Below, one piece after another: positions 38,301-51,400 of a stretch of DNA of 64,000 nucleotides. The position numbers were made by a program, and so were the translations under genes. The notes below the pieces were generated by a model. The model made no database searches. It was not told the DNA's origin and saw only the letters and a program-made list of their open reading frames with translations. Source of the stretch: Galbula dea (lineage: Eukaryota; Chordata; Aves; Piciformes; Galbulidae); NCBI GenBank assembly GCA_013399015.1, contig VWZX01006814.1:2674340-2738339 (forward strand), in the 5' to 3' direction. Position 1 is the first letter of the stretch. The number at the start of each line of letters is the position of its first letter.

Positions 38301-39133
38301 TGGGGTTTTAATTTGAAGTTCATTTGTTTTGTAAATTTTCATCTCCCCAATTTCTTATTTATTCAGTTGTGCTTTTACCTATTTTGCAAGATTTTTGAGA
38401 GTTGTAGAAAAAGTCAGCTGATTAAGTTTAGCTGTAAATGTAGGCTTCCTATGACCTAATAAACTACTAAAAATGTTATTTTCAGTGAGCAAGTGATCCT
38501 TACATGTAAAAATATATATTTTAAGGTGTGCCTTATGTACATACTACGTGTTGTTCACAAACTATTTGGATATACAATTCCAGTGGTGGCTGCTGTAAAG
38601 TCAGTACAAGTTTTGTATCTAAGGAACAAATAGGCATATTTCTTTTATGCAGAATGGGTTAAAAGACATTGTTCTGTATTACTGCTTTTTTTTACTGTCT
38701 TTTAAAAACAATGAAAGAATATGATTGTTTTTCATTTCATAAAGCATTAGGAACACGCCACATGGCTGTCTCCTTCATCCCTTGATGCTGTCACTAATAT
38801 ACATAACCAATAAACATGGGCACATCAATGGGAATTATGGATACTGGTTTATATAGCTTCTACCTGCAAACATTTATTTATAAAGCTTTTGCTCTTTATC
38901 CTTGTTCATCTTTGTTGCCTCAGTGTCTTATCTTTTGTGGGTTTCATCTTTATGCAAGTGAAAATCAAGAAAATTACTTTCAAATTTCAGAGCTTTGGTG
39001 GCTTTCTTACACAGGAGTCTGTTGTAGGCTAAACCTGAAGTCGACTGACTCAAATGGCAGTAGCAGTATCTGTCCTTTGACAGAATGGAATACATGTGCC
39101 TTTTACCTTTTAATGGGACTCTTTTCTTCCCAG
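35311..39133 (+). other. VTI1A: Complete VTI1A intron within the SNARE motif
   Basis: A 3,823-base intron bounded by gtaagc at 35311 and cccag at 39129-39133, splitting the SNARE helix between two codons (phase 0). It contains one antisense CR1 tail at about 36115-36325. The remainder (35311-36114 and 36326-39133) is unremarkable AT-rich sequence in which I see no further exon or RNA gene. Confidence 0.92.
36115..36325 (-). mobile_element. CR1 LINE 3' end
   Basis: It begins on the plus strand with agaatcatagaatgttagg, the reverse complement of the CR1 terminal octamer repeat, then ccaacccccctgccagagca, gaatgtctccagaaagta, ccacaacctccttgggcagc and a degraded gtgaaaaagttttt. This is a 5'-truncated CR1 inserted antisense in the intron between the two SNARE exons. 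An apparent 101-codon open frame at 36097-36402 is merely this repeat read in the antisense direction. Confidence 0.92.
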
Positions 39134-39195
39134 CTTAGAGAAGCAGATGCAAACTTGGGGAAGAGTTCCAGGATTTTGACAGGAATGTTGCGAAG
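39134..39195 (+). CDS. VTI1A: VTI1A internal exon, C-terminal part of Qb-SNARE motif
   Basis: This 62-base exon encodes 20 residues (LREADANLGKSSRILTGMLR) plus two bases of a further Arg codon. It is the membrane-proximal half of the VTI1A SNARE helix. The frame is set by the phase-0 end of the exon at 35310. A long pyrimidine tract ends in cccag at 39129-39133 and the donor gtaagg follows at 39196. The helix should run directly into the transmembrane anchor, encoded by a following exon of roughly 30 codons that I did not find before 64000. By chance the frame is open upstream of the exon as well, so a naive open frame runs 38816-39199, but only 39134-39195 is coding in the family. Hydrophobic or small residues (Leu, Ala, Leu, Ser, Leu) continue the heptad pattern of the preceding exon. 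No frameshift or stop is visible, so the copy looks functional. Confidence 0.95.
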
Positions 39196-42100
39196 GTAAG
39201 GCCAAGGTAGGGACACTTCTGCTCTTTCTTTTTTTTCCCTCTCTCCCTCCATGCCTTTTTCAGTTCTAACTCAGCCTCAATGTTTTGCCAACATAACATT
39301 TTTATACACAGGTTGCTAGATAGAATGTCTTCAGATGAATGCTGGTAGTGAGGTAGGCACGGTTAGATAGAAGGCTTTATCCACAGCTATGGAAAGAGTT
39401 TTATGTATCCTGAGGGTTTATCCCTTGCTCAGTCATTTCTCATCGTTGTTTCTTTGCGTTTGGGGTTTTTTTGTGTATGTTCTATAATTAAGCTTTTTAA
39501 TGATGATTTCCTGTGTTCCTTATTCTTGAGTGATTTTGGTGTTTTCAGGGTTTTTTTCTGTTAGATTTTATGTGAGAAAGTTTGTAAATGTTTTGGAGTA
39601 GCATAAATTAACACACAGAGAAGAGGTTAAGATGACCAAATCTGTCTGGATAGATGGGGCAGATACATTGTCAGACCTTGTGGGTTTAGTGTGTTTCTTC
39701 CATGTTTTCAATGTTTTCAAGAGAAATTGTCCCAGGGAATGGAAAGGAAAAGCTTAAATTCTAAAAATCTATGTGGAACTGCAGGGAGGGAGTTATCCAG
39801 TGATTACTGCCCACCTTAAATTCACATTGGTACTTTCTTTGGTAATTTTTTTTAGTTAGTGGCATCTCTGGGTATGTGTTCTTTATGCAATGAAACAGCA
39901 TGTGAGCTTGTATGTGATATCCATATTTCTGTATATATTCAGCTTCCTAAAGAGGAAAATCGTTCCTTGAGTAGATGGTGTTAGGTGCTATGAAAACACA
40001 GTTTTAAAGGAGTTCAGAGCATCCTCAGAACTGTTCAGTATGAAATTACCCTTGCCATGGGAAGTATTTCACGTATTTCTTTAATGCAATTTGCTTATGT
40101 AAAAAGAGAGAAAGTTTTAGCAGAGTTTTTGGTTTGTTGCTTTGCTTGGAAAAAGTCAACCCCGAAATTTAATAGGTTGTTCTTTGTCTCATCAGAAAAA
40201 TATCTTTGTTAGTTCCTTGTATACCTAGTTGACAGAGGCTAAAATGACTGAACCTCATGCCTTCATTCCACAGATTTCCTACAATTCCTGCAACTGCAAA
40301 CTGTAACATAAAATTCTCTGATTAAGAGTAATATGTAAATGACACAAGCTAAATTCAAAATCCATGGAGAAAGGAAGTGGCAATTGAAAGGGATGGTTCA
40401 GTGCCTAGACAATCAAAATAAACTATAAAAAAATGAACGAAAGAAAAGATGCAACCAAACCCAAGTCTCCCCAGAAAGGGCTCTGCGACATGAGCTGTAA
40501 CGAATATTCTGCATATGTCTCCATTTTGTCAAATCTCATTAAAGGGGTTTCTTGCTTTATGTCAATTGAGCTGTCCAAAAATCATTCATCATTTTAGTGT
40601 AAAAAAAAAAATCATGCAGTTATTTAAATAATATCATATTAATGTTAAAGTTCAGCTGTCACTTAATAGTATGGCTTAATCAGACATAGCATTTAGGAAA
40701 AATAGTTTTTTCGGGCTTTACTTGGCTTTTAGGTTGGCAGATTCAAATAAGGATTTATGGGTTTCTAAACCAATGTATTCTTTCCATGTTTATGCTTGAG
40801 GTACCTCAGCCTTTTTTGCAGCACCCTGTAGTCTGTTATTTTCAATAAAATAAAGTATCTCCTCACATTGTGTTTGAATACATTTGCAAGTAATTTGGAG
40901 AAGCTGAAACAAAAACACATGCTGTAACCTTTGACTTTGTTTTGTGTTTGGGAATTGCAGTTAGGAGTCCTAGTTTATAAGTGTGCCATAAACCAAATGA
41001 AAAATAAGATCTTTCTGAAATATACTTGGGCTCTTCTTTTCAGACAGAAAGATTACATAGCTGAACACCAAGATGGCATGTTTCTGTATGTCAGGAGGGC
41101 ACCAGATTTTCTTAAAGTGCTGAGCTGAGTCACACATGTGGAGGAAATGCAAGTTAGAATTTAAGCCTGGTGTACAGGTAAATGTGCCAAAAGCAATGCC
41201 TCAGCATAGGTGCAACTTGCAGTAGAAGATTCTCAGGGTGTTATTTAAAACCACATAATAGATAGACCTATGGTGAATTTAATTTGTTTATGACTGTTAG
41301 GTAGAAGGTTTTAGCATTATTGCAGCCTCAGCATCATCCCAATGTTGTATTCACAAGATTAATGATAAAATACAGACACCAGGAAATCAGCACAAATTAT
41401 ATAAATGCAACTCTAAGAAAAACAAGTAGCACAGGTTGGCAGTTGTGTCCCAATTTGTGCATACTTCAGTATATAGCACACAATGTTTCACTTCATTACT
41501 GGAACCAATAAAGAAACGTGCTGGAGGACTATTCTTCACACCATTATTATATGGAAAAGGTAATGTTAAAATGAACCTCGTTCAATTTAGTTGCTAATCC
41601 CATAATATGTATTTGCTGATATGCTTGAAGTCGTATGCCAGGCTAACGCCCTGTGTATCAAAGTAATGCCTAACTGTTTCTGGGTTTACCATCTAGGAAA
41701 GGTAAAATAGCATCTTTTCTCAATCTGACCAAATATACTAAGAGATTAGATGTTTTGATACCTAGAGAGCTAAATTACTCCCTTTGTGTGACATAAATTC
41801 CCTGGCCATGTATGTGTGCATAGAATGTTCTGGAGTTGAGGAATAACAGCAGGGACAGGTTGTGTAGATTGCCTTAGCTCACTAAGGAAGTTAGTGGCAT
41901 AATAGGGACAGGTCTTCCTTTAGGAACTCAAGGTAGCTGGCCTTATACAGTCAAATTTGTTGTCTCCCAGTATTTTGGATATTTGGGTAAGAGAATTTTT
42001 GGTTTTTAAATATTCTTGCTTTGCAATGATCTGTGCTTTCATAATGTTTTTTCTATAAATAAACCTACTGAGTTTCTGCCTTGTATTGCTGGGATAATGT

Positions 42101-42766
42101 AGGCATGTTGATAATCTCAAAACATTAATAATTTCCTTTTACATCTACCTATAGCTCTGAACATCCTGACATTTTATGACTCCTCTTTAAAACTGTGAGG
42201 CAATAACAGAAATTCAGAGTTGTTTCAGATACAGAATTTTCAGGTAATGGGTTTTAACATAAGGAAATGGCATCTTCTGCAATCTACAATTTATCGCCTT
42301 CCAGATTGTGTAAAAACTTTTTATAAACATTGCTGCTACTCTCCAAAACAACATTTTATTCTGTCTTGTTCACCAGGAAAATTTTATGCCAAAAATCATC
42401 TTCTCATTTCAATCTTCTGAGATGTTATCAATGATGCTTTGAGAAGGTCATGAGCACACCTGCTCTTACAAAGACCCCTGGTTTCCAGTGGGACAACCAC
42501 ACTAGCTCCAGCTGAGGGAAATGAAGCAATAAGTGTTCAGTTCTCAGGTGATAGCTTATATGACTTGCCAAGAGCTGCAGGACCAGTGTGACTAAAATCA
42601 GAAACAGGGAATGCCTCTCCTTCTGTGCTAGCTGTTGTCAAGCTGCTTCATTCTTCTTTCCAGGTCAATTCTTGTAGTCCTGCTTCCTGCATTACTTCTT
42701 ACCAAGCTCTTCTGTGTTTTTGAACTCCAGGACAGTCCAGACCTTACAGTTATTTTTCAACATTTC

Positions 42767-43022
42767 AGAGAATCATAGGACAGTTTAGGTTGAAAGGGAC
42801 CTCTAGAGGTCACCTGATCCAACCTCCTGCTGAAAGCAAGTCTAACTAGAGCAGGTTGCTTAGAGACTTCTCCAGTCAAGTTTCAAACACATTCAAGGTT
42901 GGAGATACCAATACCTCTGTAAGCATCCTGTTCCAGTAGCAGCTGAAATAAGCAATTTTTCTAGGTATCTAATTGAAATTTCCCAGCATCCAACTTGTGT
43001 CCATTGCCTTTCATCCTAAGCA
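42767..43022 (-). mobile_element. CR1 LINE 3' end, older copy
   Basis: The plus strand shows agagaatcataggacagttt, then gaaagggacctctagaggtc, atccaacctcctgc, a degraded middle section (ccaatacctctgtaagcatc) and ccattgcctttcatcct near the far end, in CR1 order as a reverse complement. It is more diverged than the copies at 36.1 and 51.3 kb. Confidence 0.88.
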
Positions 43023-44890
43023 GAAATAATTTAAAATGTGTTTTAGAATTGGCCTTCAGAGTTTAGGCCTAAGTTGCAGTTGTTCCTAGCAGTTCTCAAA
43101 CAACCAAAGAGGCCTCTTTGGTCATTAGGTGACATGAAATCTGCTGTAGGGCAATTCATTAAACAGGGTGGGGTGCTCTGCCTCTGCCCATTGACTTGAT
43201 TGGGTGGCCGTTCAGCAGTGAATGCACAAGACTGTTTTATTTGCTTTCTCACACTCCTAGAGATGTCAAAAGTTAATTATGTCAGTTCTGCCATCTCTCT
43301 TGTCTGTGAAGCCCACATTTTCATATGCAGAATAGTAGCAGCAGATACAGTCATGTCTCTGTTGAGGCTAACCAAAACACAGTGAGTGTTACTGCTCTCT
43401 TTTCCCAGTATTTCCTTACCATTCTCTTTCCATTCCCAAAGTCCATAACAAAACATCTTTTCTGAGTGATAGCCCCCCTCAGTATCAGTCATACCAGGCC
43501 TTGACTGTTGAGTCTCTGCAGTTTTCTGGAGGAAGATCTTTGCGATGCAGATACTGTGTGAAGTTAAACATAGTTAGATTTTCATGCTAATAGAGGAATT
43601 CCTCTTTCCAGCAGGAGCTTAGCATGTTTGGTCTCAAGCTAAAAGAAGTGTGAGTAGAAATTGTCTCAGCAACCTTTTGGTCCATATATTTTTATATTTA
43701 CTTCAAGATGTATTTCTACCCTGAAAAATGATTGTAATGGTAAATCCTTTAGCAACAAGTTGAATATTTACAGCTGCATCTGTTTACTTCAGTAATTTAG
43801 ACCTTGATTCAGGAACATATTTAAGCATATGGTTAACTTAAACCAGAGGAGCAATTCCTTTAACTTGAGGGAGACTGAATGAGGGGGAGTGAGTGACAGA
43901 ATGATTCTGGGTCATCTCTTGGGGCAACACAGCTTTTATTGTGCTCCTTGCTCAAGGCTGATTACAGAGAAAACCCTGTCCTTAGTATTTCTGTTGTTAA
44001 ATGGGAACCATAAAATATACATAGGGTATGTTAGTGCTTGTTACTGTCAGGGTAAGAACATTCTTTTTAGATTTCCTGACTTTCAAGCATTTAGTGTTAC
44101 TTGATTCTTTATATTACTGTACGTGTTTATGTTTTAATGTGCAACTAGTCTTTATGAATTATGAAGTGTTGAATCTTTTCAGAAGGAAACTGATAAGCTT
44201 TGTGGTGCTGTTAATCACAAGATATACACCAGATTAAAATTTGGCTTTATTTAGTACCTGGTCGTCCCTCAGTTTGTCGCTGACATCAACAAAGAAACAA
44301 GGTTTCTTTTTAAAGTGATGGACAAAACATCTGGAAAGCCATAAATGTTGTGTCAGCAAAATTCCCAAGGGAAGCCATTCTTCATCATTAGGAGTCCCAC
44401 CAAAAACCAGGAAATGTACCTCTAAGTCTGAACAGCAGAATTTTGAAATAGTATGGGGCTGTGGGTTCCCAGTCCTCAATTTAGGTATGAGTAATCTGAT
44501 GTACATAAGATGCATTTATTATTTTTAATAATCAATTGAGTCATTTTATAAACCTTGCTCATCTTTGCTGGGCAGTGTTCTGTATGTTGTTTCCAAAATG
44601 CTTTGGAAAAACCTTACTCTATTTTCATTCAGTGCTAGAAATGCTCTTCAGTTTGCACATCGTAGAAGGGGCAGAAGTCTTTTGAGCTGCTGTATAATGA
44701 GTATAGCTACAGCAAGTAGTGTATATGGAGAATTCCAAGCCATATACTGATGGTACTGAATGCCTCACAGAATGAGACCAATTTCAACATGGGAAGCATG
44801 TAGCTATGATTACTTTAATGCCACTTTAGCTTCTGCAGACCTTCAGCTCCAACAGCCTCACTGATATGGAGTCAAATCTACTTAAAACTT

Positions 44891-44902
44891 GGGGGGGGGG
44901 GG
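44891..44902. repeat. G homopolymer, 12 bases
   Basis: Twelve consecutive G after aaaactt and before aaagg. It is the longest G run in the window, and its length is prone to sequencing or assembly error. Confidence 0.9.
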
Positions 44903-47900
44903 AAAGGAGCATCATGATTGATCTTAACATTTTAATAACTTAAATGCATAGATAAAGTAAGTCTGTGTTTGAATTTCCTTGCACCTAGGCAGTTCTATAA
45001 GGATATATGCTATTCATTGGGAAAGAAGCACTTACACTATAACATTGGGGGTTTTTTCAGATTATTGGAAAGCTTTATCTGTGTGTCAAGCTGTGTTCAC
45101 TGCATCCAGCATAAGCAGGGCTCTCAGCATTCTTCAGACAATATTTCTAATTCTCTTTTTTCATTCCTTTCATAAATGTACAATGGCTTTTGTTCTGTCC
45201 TCTCCATTCTCTCTTTTCTGTCATCTGGAATTACTATCTCATTTGCCTCCCTTCTATCTACTTGTGTCCAGCTGAACAGCTGGAAAGGACATTATCTAAA
45301 GCCCAGTTGTGTTTCTGCAGGAAAGCAGGATCTCAATGGCTAATTATTGAAGCTAGTCCTAGACTGCATGTACCAAGAATGTAAAGCATCGTAATAGGTT
45401 AGATATCATGTAACCCTTTGTGATTCTACTCAGTATTGAGATATGGTGACGACCATTAAGCAGATAGAGCCTAAAAAAGTTCAGTGTTATGAGAGAAACA
45501 AAAGGCATTTCATAGTCAGCATTGTCTGAACCACAGTAGATGTCCCATGAGATGCTTTCATGACAAGATGTGTCTTGTATCAGCATAACCAGCACAGTGC
45601 TTTCTTGCAAGTAGTTACAGGTAGTTTCCAGTTGGATGAGTTCTCTTTGACATGATATTCAGAAACAGTGAAAGTAGTGAAAATATTTTTCATGTGTTGA
45701 GACTGTTTTTGTGACACAGTGAAGTAGGGAACCTGTTACCAAAAGCTGGCATTGGTAATTGCTGAAATAACTGGAGACCATGCCTCAGAAATCAATGAAA
45801 TCGAACTCCTTAAGGCCAGTAGTAAATTAAGGATCATGTTCTTGACACCACTCGCCTTGTAACCGTTACAGAACAATAAATGCCAAATATTGCACATTCT
45901 GTTTACTGCTGAATGTTTAAGCCATAATTCCTAAATGTAACAATTTCTGATCATAGGTCTGCCTGGGTAATTTTATTTTGATTGACAAATTCAAAAGAAA
46001 AAAATAGAATCCACGTGGTCTCAGAAATGTTGATCCCTTTGTGTTAAGGTAGGTTTGACTGTCCGTTTCTCAGCCCTGGCAGATATTCATCTGTACTGGT
46101 AAATATTCCCCATCTCTTCAATCAAATTGTTCCAAGTTTTCCATAATGTTTAATCCAAATCTTTCTTCATGGGTAGACAGAGAGCTTTTATATGTTGGCA
46201 ATTGAGGAGATTTCTGTGCTCTGTCATGGCCCATGACTTTTGCTGTGGAAAGAAATTTCTGCTGAACTTTTGAAGAATTAAAGAACATGAACAGTAATGT
46301 ACAGAATTAAATTATAGTTTCTAGTTTTCATCAAACTAAGTCTTCTGACGGCATTCAGGAAGGGAAGATTTGGATAGTATTCTAATAAGCAAATCCTTGG
46401 AGCTCAGCTTCTCCAAACAGTAGCTTCATGCGTAGGTGTCACTGAGCTTTGCAAATAGAGACATCAAAATTACTCATTCTTGTAAGGTTGCATATCTGGA
46501 CTAAAATTAGACTGTTTATACTAAGCTGATGAAAAGTAACATTGGAAACTCAAGATCAACAAAATACAGAGATTTTAACTTTTTTTGTGGCACTTCTGAG
46601 GTTTTTTAGGGAAAAGGCAGTAATGTTGTCAAAGAAACATCAAAATTTTTAACTTCTCCCACCTTTGCTCACAGACACACCAGCATTTTAGACAGATGTA
46701 GTATTTGGAAACAAATAGTGGGAATGGGAATTGTTTTGGCTAGTTTCCTGTCAGGTCTCTGCGGGAGCTCTGTTAATCTTTATCAGGTAAAAAGCTCTTG
46801 TGCATTCTGAATGTGATTTCCAGTAGCACTTGGCACTTTTCTTGCCACACTTGACTGAAATTGTCAGCTTTTAATAAACGTAAAATTAATTCAGCTTTCC
46901 AGTACTGATCACACATAAAGGGCTTTCTCTTTAGGAAAACAGTGAAGTAATCAAACTGCTTTAAAACTGCTGTGATAACAATTTTGCCCTTACTAGCCTT
47001 ACTAATCCTTCAGATTAGATCATTTTCAATCTAGGTGATAGTAGCAGGTCAAAGTTTTGACTGTGCTCAAGAGACGTAAGTGATTAAGTGACCAACAAGT
47101 AGAACAAAGGAAAACTTGGGATTTGCTGAGTATAATTTTTGTTAGTCAGTCACTCAAGTTCTACCACAAAATCCAGGACCTGAACTTCCTCATTTTTCTT
47201 GTGTGAACAGTTTACTAATCCATAGCCCTAATATTGAAGGAGGATCTCTTTTTGATTTGAGCAAAGTTTGTTTGGGAGAGGGGTGTTGCTTCTTCTTGTT
47301 GTTGTAGTTTTACAAAGGCCGTAAATTATGACTGTGAGAAATCAAGAGTTAAAACAGAATTACTTAGTGTTACAGATAAATTAGTGCTGCTGTGGGACAT
47401 GACTGAAAGAGGGAGAATTTATATCCTCGGTAGCACGTAATTATGTTGTGTTGGGCCTTTACAACTCTGCAGAAGAAATGTTCACACATCGCTAACCTGC
47501 TGAGCATCTGTCTGAAGAATAACAAAGTCCTGAATGAGAAAGTGTGGTCTTACAATAAGAGATTGTTTAGTTGGTGATACGAAGGATGAAAATTTGCTAA
47601 TTTTGGCTGGCTCTTTGACCAATATGGAAGATTTGAACCTAACCAGGGAGGCAAAGAAAAGTCGTGGAAATTGGGCAAAATAGGAAAGACAAAGGAAGAC
47701 AATTTTATCATAACCACTGAGATTTGTTTTCTAAAAACATCAGCATAGCTCTAAAGAAATACATTGAAAATCACTGAAATTGTTTCAGAAATATCTAGAG
47801 TAATATAAACAAGGAAAAGACTCTTGCAACCTGCTTGCTTCAGACAAACTGATATATTTTTCAGTCAGTTTTAGAATCAGGGCTTTTTTTGAAGACTTGA

Positions 47901-50455
47901 AAAATTATTCAGTAAATTTGAGTAGTCATGTACTACAACTTATTAGAATTATAAGTGATTAGTACTGTCCATTTTAAAAACATAGCAGAACAGTTTTCCC
48001 CTGACTGATAGGCCTTCTGCAAATATTAGCATTTTTCATGAGTGTTAATATGGCTTAGCTTGCAGGATCTCACTATGCAGCATTTATTACCTAAGAGCTT
48101 TTGTTTAGCTTGGACTTTGCTATATGAGCTAAGTTGTAATCCAGAAGGTTTTTGTAACATTTGCAAGTTTAGAGCAAAGTCTTCGTCTTGTCTTATTTAG
48201 TAAATCTGCTGATAGACTACCAACACTTAACGGATAATTTTTCTTCTTTAATAAAAATTACATCTTAACATTATTTTTTGCATCAACTCCCTGTCTTCCT
48301 CCTGATAAAAATGCTTGAAAAAAATGCTTGGGCAGGCAAAAAAAAACCAAACAAACCCTATGTTTCTCTGACATGCTTATCATAGCTGCAAATAATGTGT
48401 TTAACTAGGGAATTACTTGAGCAACGTGGTATTAAGCGTGCTTGGTCCTGCCTAGACATTGGGAAGCATATGGTCTATTTTATCCATGCCGAGAAACTTC
48501 CTTGCTGCTTTCTGTCACTGCTATATTTTTTCAAATGCAGTTTGTGGTGTGAATGGCACACACATGTTGATTGTGAAGGTGGCATTCTTTCAGTACAGCC
48601 TTAAGCTAATTACTGTTAGTGGCAGTGGGGCTTTGTACCTCGTTTGTGAACAGCTATTTATATTACTACACCAGTACAAAGCAATGTTTCACATTACCAG
48701 TTTACCAGACTATTGCACCATTGTGTTTTAATCCACTGTAGGTGGATGGAGAATATGAGCCATCTGTTTTATTTAATGATACAATCAGTAAACAATATAT
48801 GCACTTTACACGTTTGGTCATTAAAGATGCCCATATTGTTGGACTCTGTATTTACATTGTAAATTGGTGTATTCACACATCAGCTTGTTCTGGTTTAAAA
48901 GGCTTGCTGTGTTCATGAGACGGTACAAAGCAAGCTCAGTAACTGCTCGAACCCAGCGCAGGTGGTCGAGCTAGTTGCCACACAGATCAAAAGTCAAACA
49001 ACTGTGAATCTTCCTTTGAAATGGCATTTAGAGAGACAAGGCTGGTCTTATCTTCACACACAAGAAAGAGTTGTAGATATGCATCATGAAGTTATGAGAA
49101 CAAAAGGGGGTTTCATAATCATTCGGCATCAGAAAATCCAGTACTGCAGACTTTTGTCAAGACTTCTTTGGCATATAAAGACACTCTTATTTCCCTGGAC
49201 AAAATTTAGAGGCCTGAGTCTGAATTATTGAATATGAGAAGATTCACAGATTTCAAAACTTTGGAGACAAAAAGTTGCTTTTTCCACAGAGTTAATTAAA
49301 TTTTATTTTCGGCAATGCTTCAGCAGAATATAACAGATAGCAGCAGTAAAACCCAATCTTACTCAAGGAAGAGAGCTGAATGGGTGTATTTGTGCTAGAA
49401 GGAAAGGAAATCGTTTGATATTTCGATCAGCACCAAAAAATAGTCACCAAAAGACATTAAAAATTCATTGATAAGTAAAATCTTGTTTGCTAACATGTTT
49501 TTTAGGAGGTGGAAGATCATATAGTCTCATATTAAAACAGTAATTATTTTTTTTAGTGGTTTGCTTCACAGCTTGTGCTTAAGTTAATTAGAATTTAAGT
49601 TATTTATTGGAGGACTCAGTCTCATTTCTCATTATGTTTTATGAGGAAATGCAATTGTTTGTCACCAGGTGAAGGCCTGACTGGCATTGCCAGTAGACAG
49701 TGAGGGAGAAGGATTTACAGAAGTAATATGGCTAAGAGTGAGTCTGCAGGTCAGCAAGGCTGGAGGAGTATTCTTGAGCTTAACAACACACAGCTGCTCA
49801 GCAGTGATGGGTCTTGCTAATAAAGACAGAGCTCTGTGAATGCCAGTTCTTTAGCTCAGTTTGAGATCATCTTTTAAAGCAGCAAAGTGCCTGTCAGGAT
49901 GAGATCTTAGTCATGTCTTGTTGTATACACTTATATGAAAAAAATAGCATCGAAATATTAATACATAGGAGATTTTCATTTTGGTTTCTATTCCTACATA
50001 ATGCAGCTGTATTCAGAGGCACACAATATCTAGTAACAAAGACTGTGTACTAAAAAGTGTATGTCCTAAAAAGAAGACTTTTTTTTTTACTAGGGCTTTT
50101 TTTATGCTGGAACAAATTTTAGAGAGAAAGTATTTTCAAATGTATGAATGAAGATAAGAAAACATCACACTTTATGAGCCATTATATAGACTTTCCAAAT
50201 ATACAATATTTTCATGGTTAAAGTATTTAAAATAAACCAAAATAAGACTCAGCTCTAAGTGTCCCTCTTATAGTCTTTTCATATCTGTATTTCACGTAAA
50301 TTGAATATTAGGCATTGTTGTTTCTATATGCTTCCTGAAGTATTGCCTTCTGATTTTAACCTACTGTGTAACTAATTTTTAATATTCTAAAGGTGTTTAG
50401 ACTTTTTTCCCCTGTCCCCATCCAGCAACAACAATTAGAAACTTGACTACTAATG

Positions 50456-50550
50456 TTTGAATCCTAGCTTTGTCCTGACTATATCTTGGGTAACTGTGAA
50501 CACATCTGTTTCTGTGCATCCCTAAAATGAGGATAATGTTCCATATCTCA
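50456..50550 (+). mobile_element. MIR-like SINE relic
   Basis: The series tttgaatcctagctttgtcc, then atcttgggtaactgtgaac, tctgtttctgtgcatcc and ctaaaatgaggataatgttc matches the MIR order from the box B region through the conserved core and the AAAATGAGGATAAT segment. The orientation is plus. Confidence 0.68.
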
Positions 50551-51272
50551 ACAAAACATTCCAAGAGCAAATGCCCTTTAATTAATCTGGGCACGGTCCT
50601 CACATGACAGCCTGATGAGAGTTTGTGAATGATGGACTAAATGGTAGCAGTGCCTATCCTGATCTGGAGTCATGGCTTAAATGGATTTAAAAGGGGTGAA
50701 AGAGAAGCATGGGAAGAATTTAGACTAGAGGGGTGTGGAGTATCTGATTTCCCATAACAGTCAATGACCAAGTACATACCTGATTTCTTTAACTACTGAA
50801 TGTAGATATAAGAAAAAGGAAGTATCAATTCTTTGTTGTCTTCCTCAGTTATAATTTTGAAGGCTACAGGTGATAGGCTCATCTTTGCTTGGGTGACTTT
50901 TTTGATGCGTTGCAAATGAAAGAGAGTATTTGGATTGATTTGACGAACAGAATTAATGCTTCCCTGGAGATACTATGATTAAGCACATATATAGAAAAGC
51001 AGTAATATTAAACTTGATGTGCTAGCCCTGGCAACTGTACTTCTTCCTTATCAATCTCCTCTCACTGCTCATGTCAGAAATTGTGTTCTTACAGCTTGCT
51101 GTGGACTGAGATGTATTATTACTGGCTGCTGTCAACCTGCAAACAACCAGTACTTTGCAAATGTTTGTGAAGTATTTTAATGTTCCTCAAAGAAGAAATA
51201 CAACCCTATAAATGCAGCATTTTATGACTTACTGTCACAGGGCTGCCATTTCGTTTTTCATGGAAGGTGTCG

Positions 51273-51400
51273 AGAATCATAGTATCATGGAATGTTAGGG
51301 GTTGGAAGGCACCTAGAAAGATCTAGTCCAATCTCCCTGCCAGAGCAGGATCTGCTCAAATAGGAGCATTATCTAGAGGGGACACACTTGAAGTCTCCTG
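51273..51400 (-). mobile_element. CR1 LINE 3' end, short
   Basis: It starts with agaatcatagtatcatgg and gaatgttaggggttggaagg, then ctccctgccagagcaggatc, matching the same subfamily as the copy at 36.1 kb. The match fades after about 130 bases (near gaagtctcctgg). Confidence 0.87.

Noticed and set aside
38816..39199. 127-codon plus-strand open frame taken as a whole gene
   Set aside because: Only the last 20 codons match VTI1A; the upstream part is intron that happens to be open, and a clear cccag acceptor separates them.
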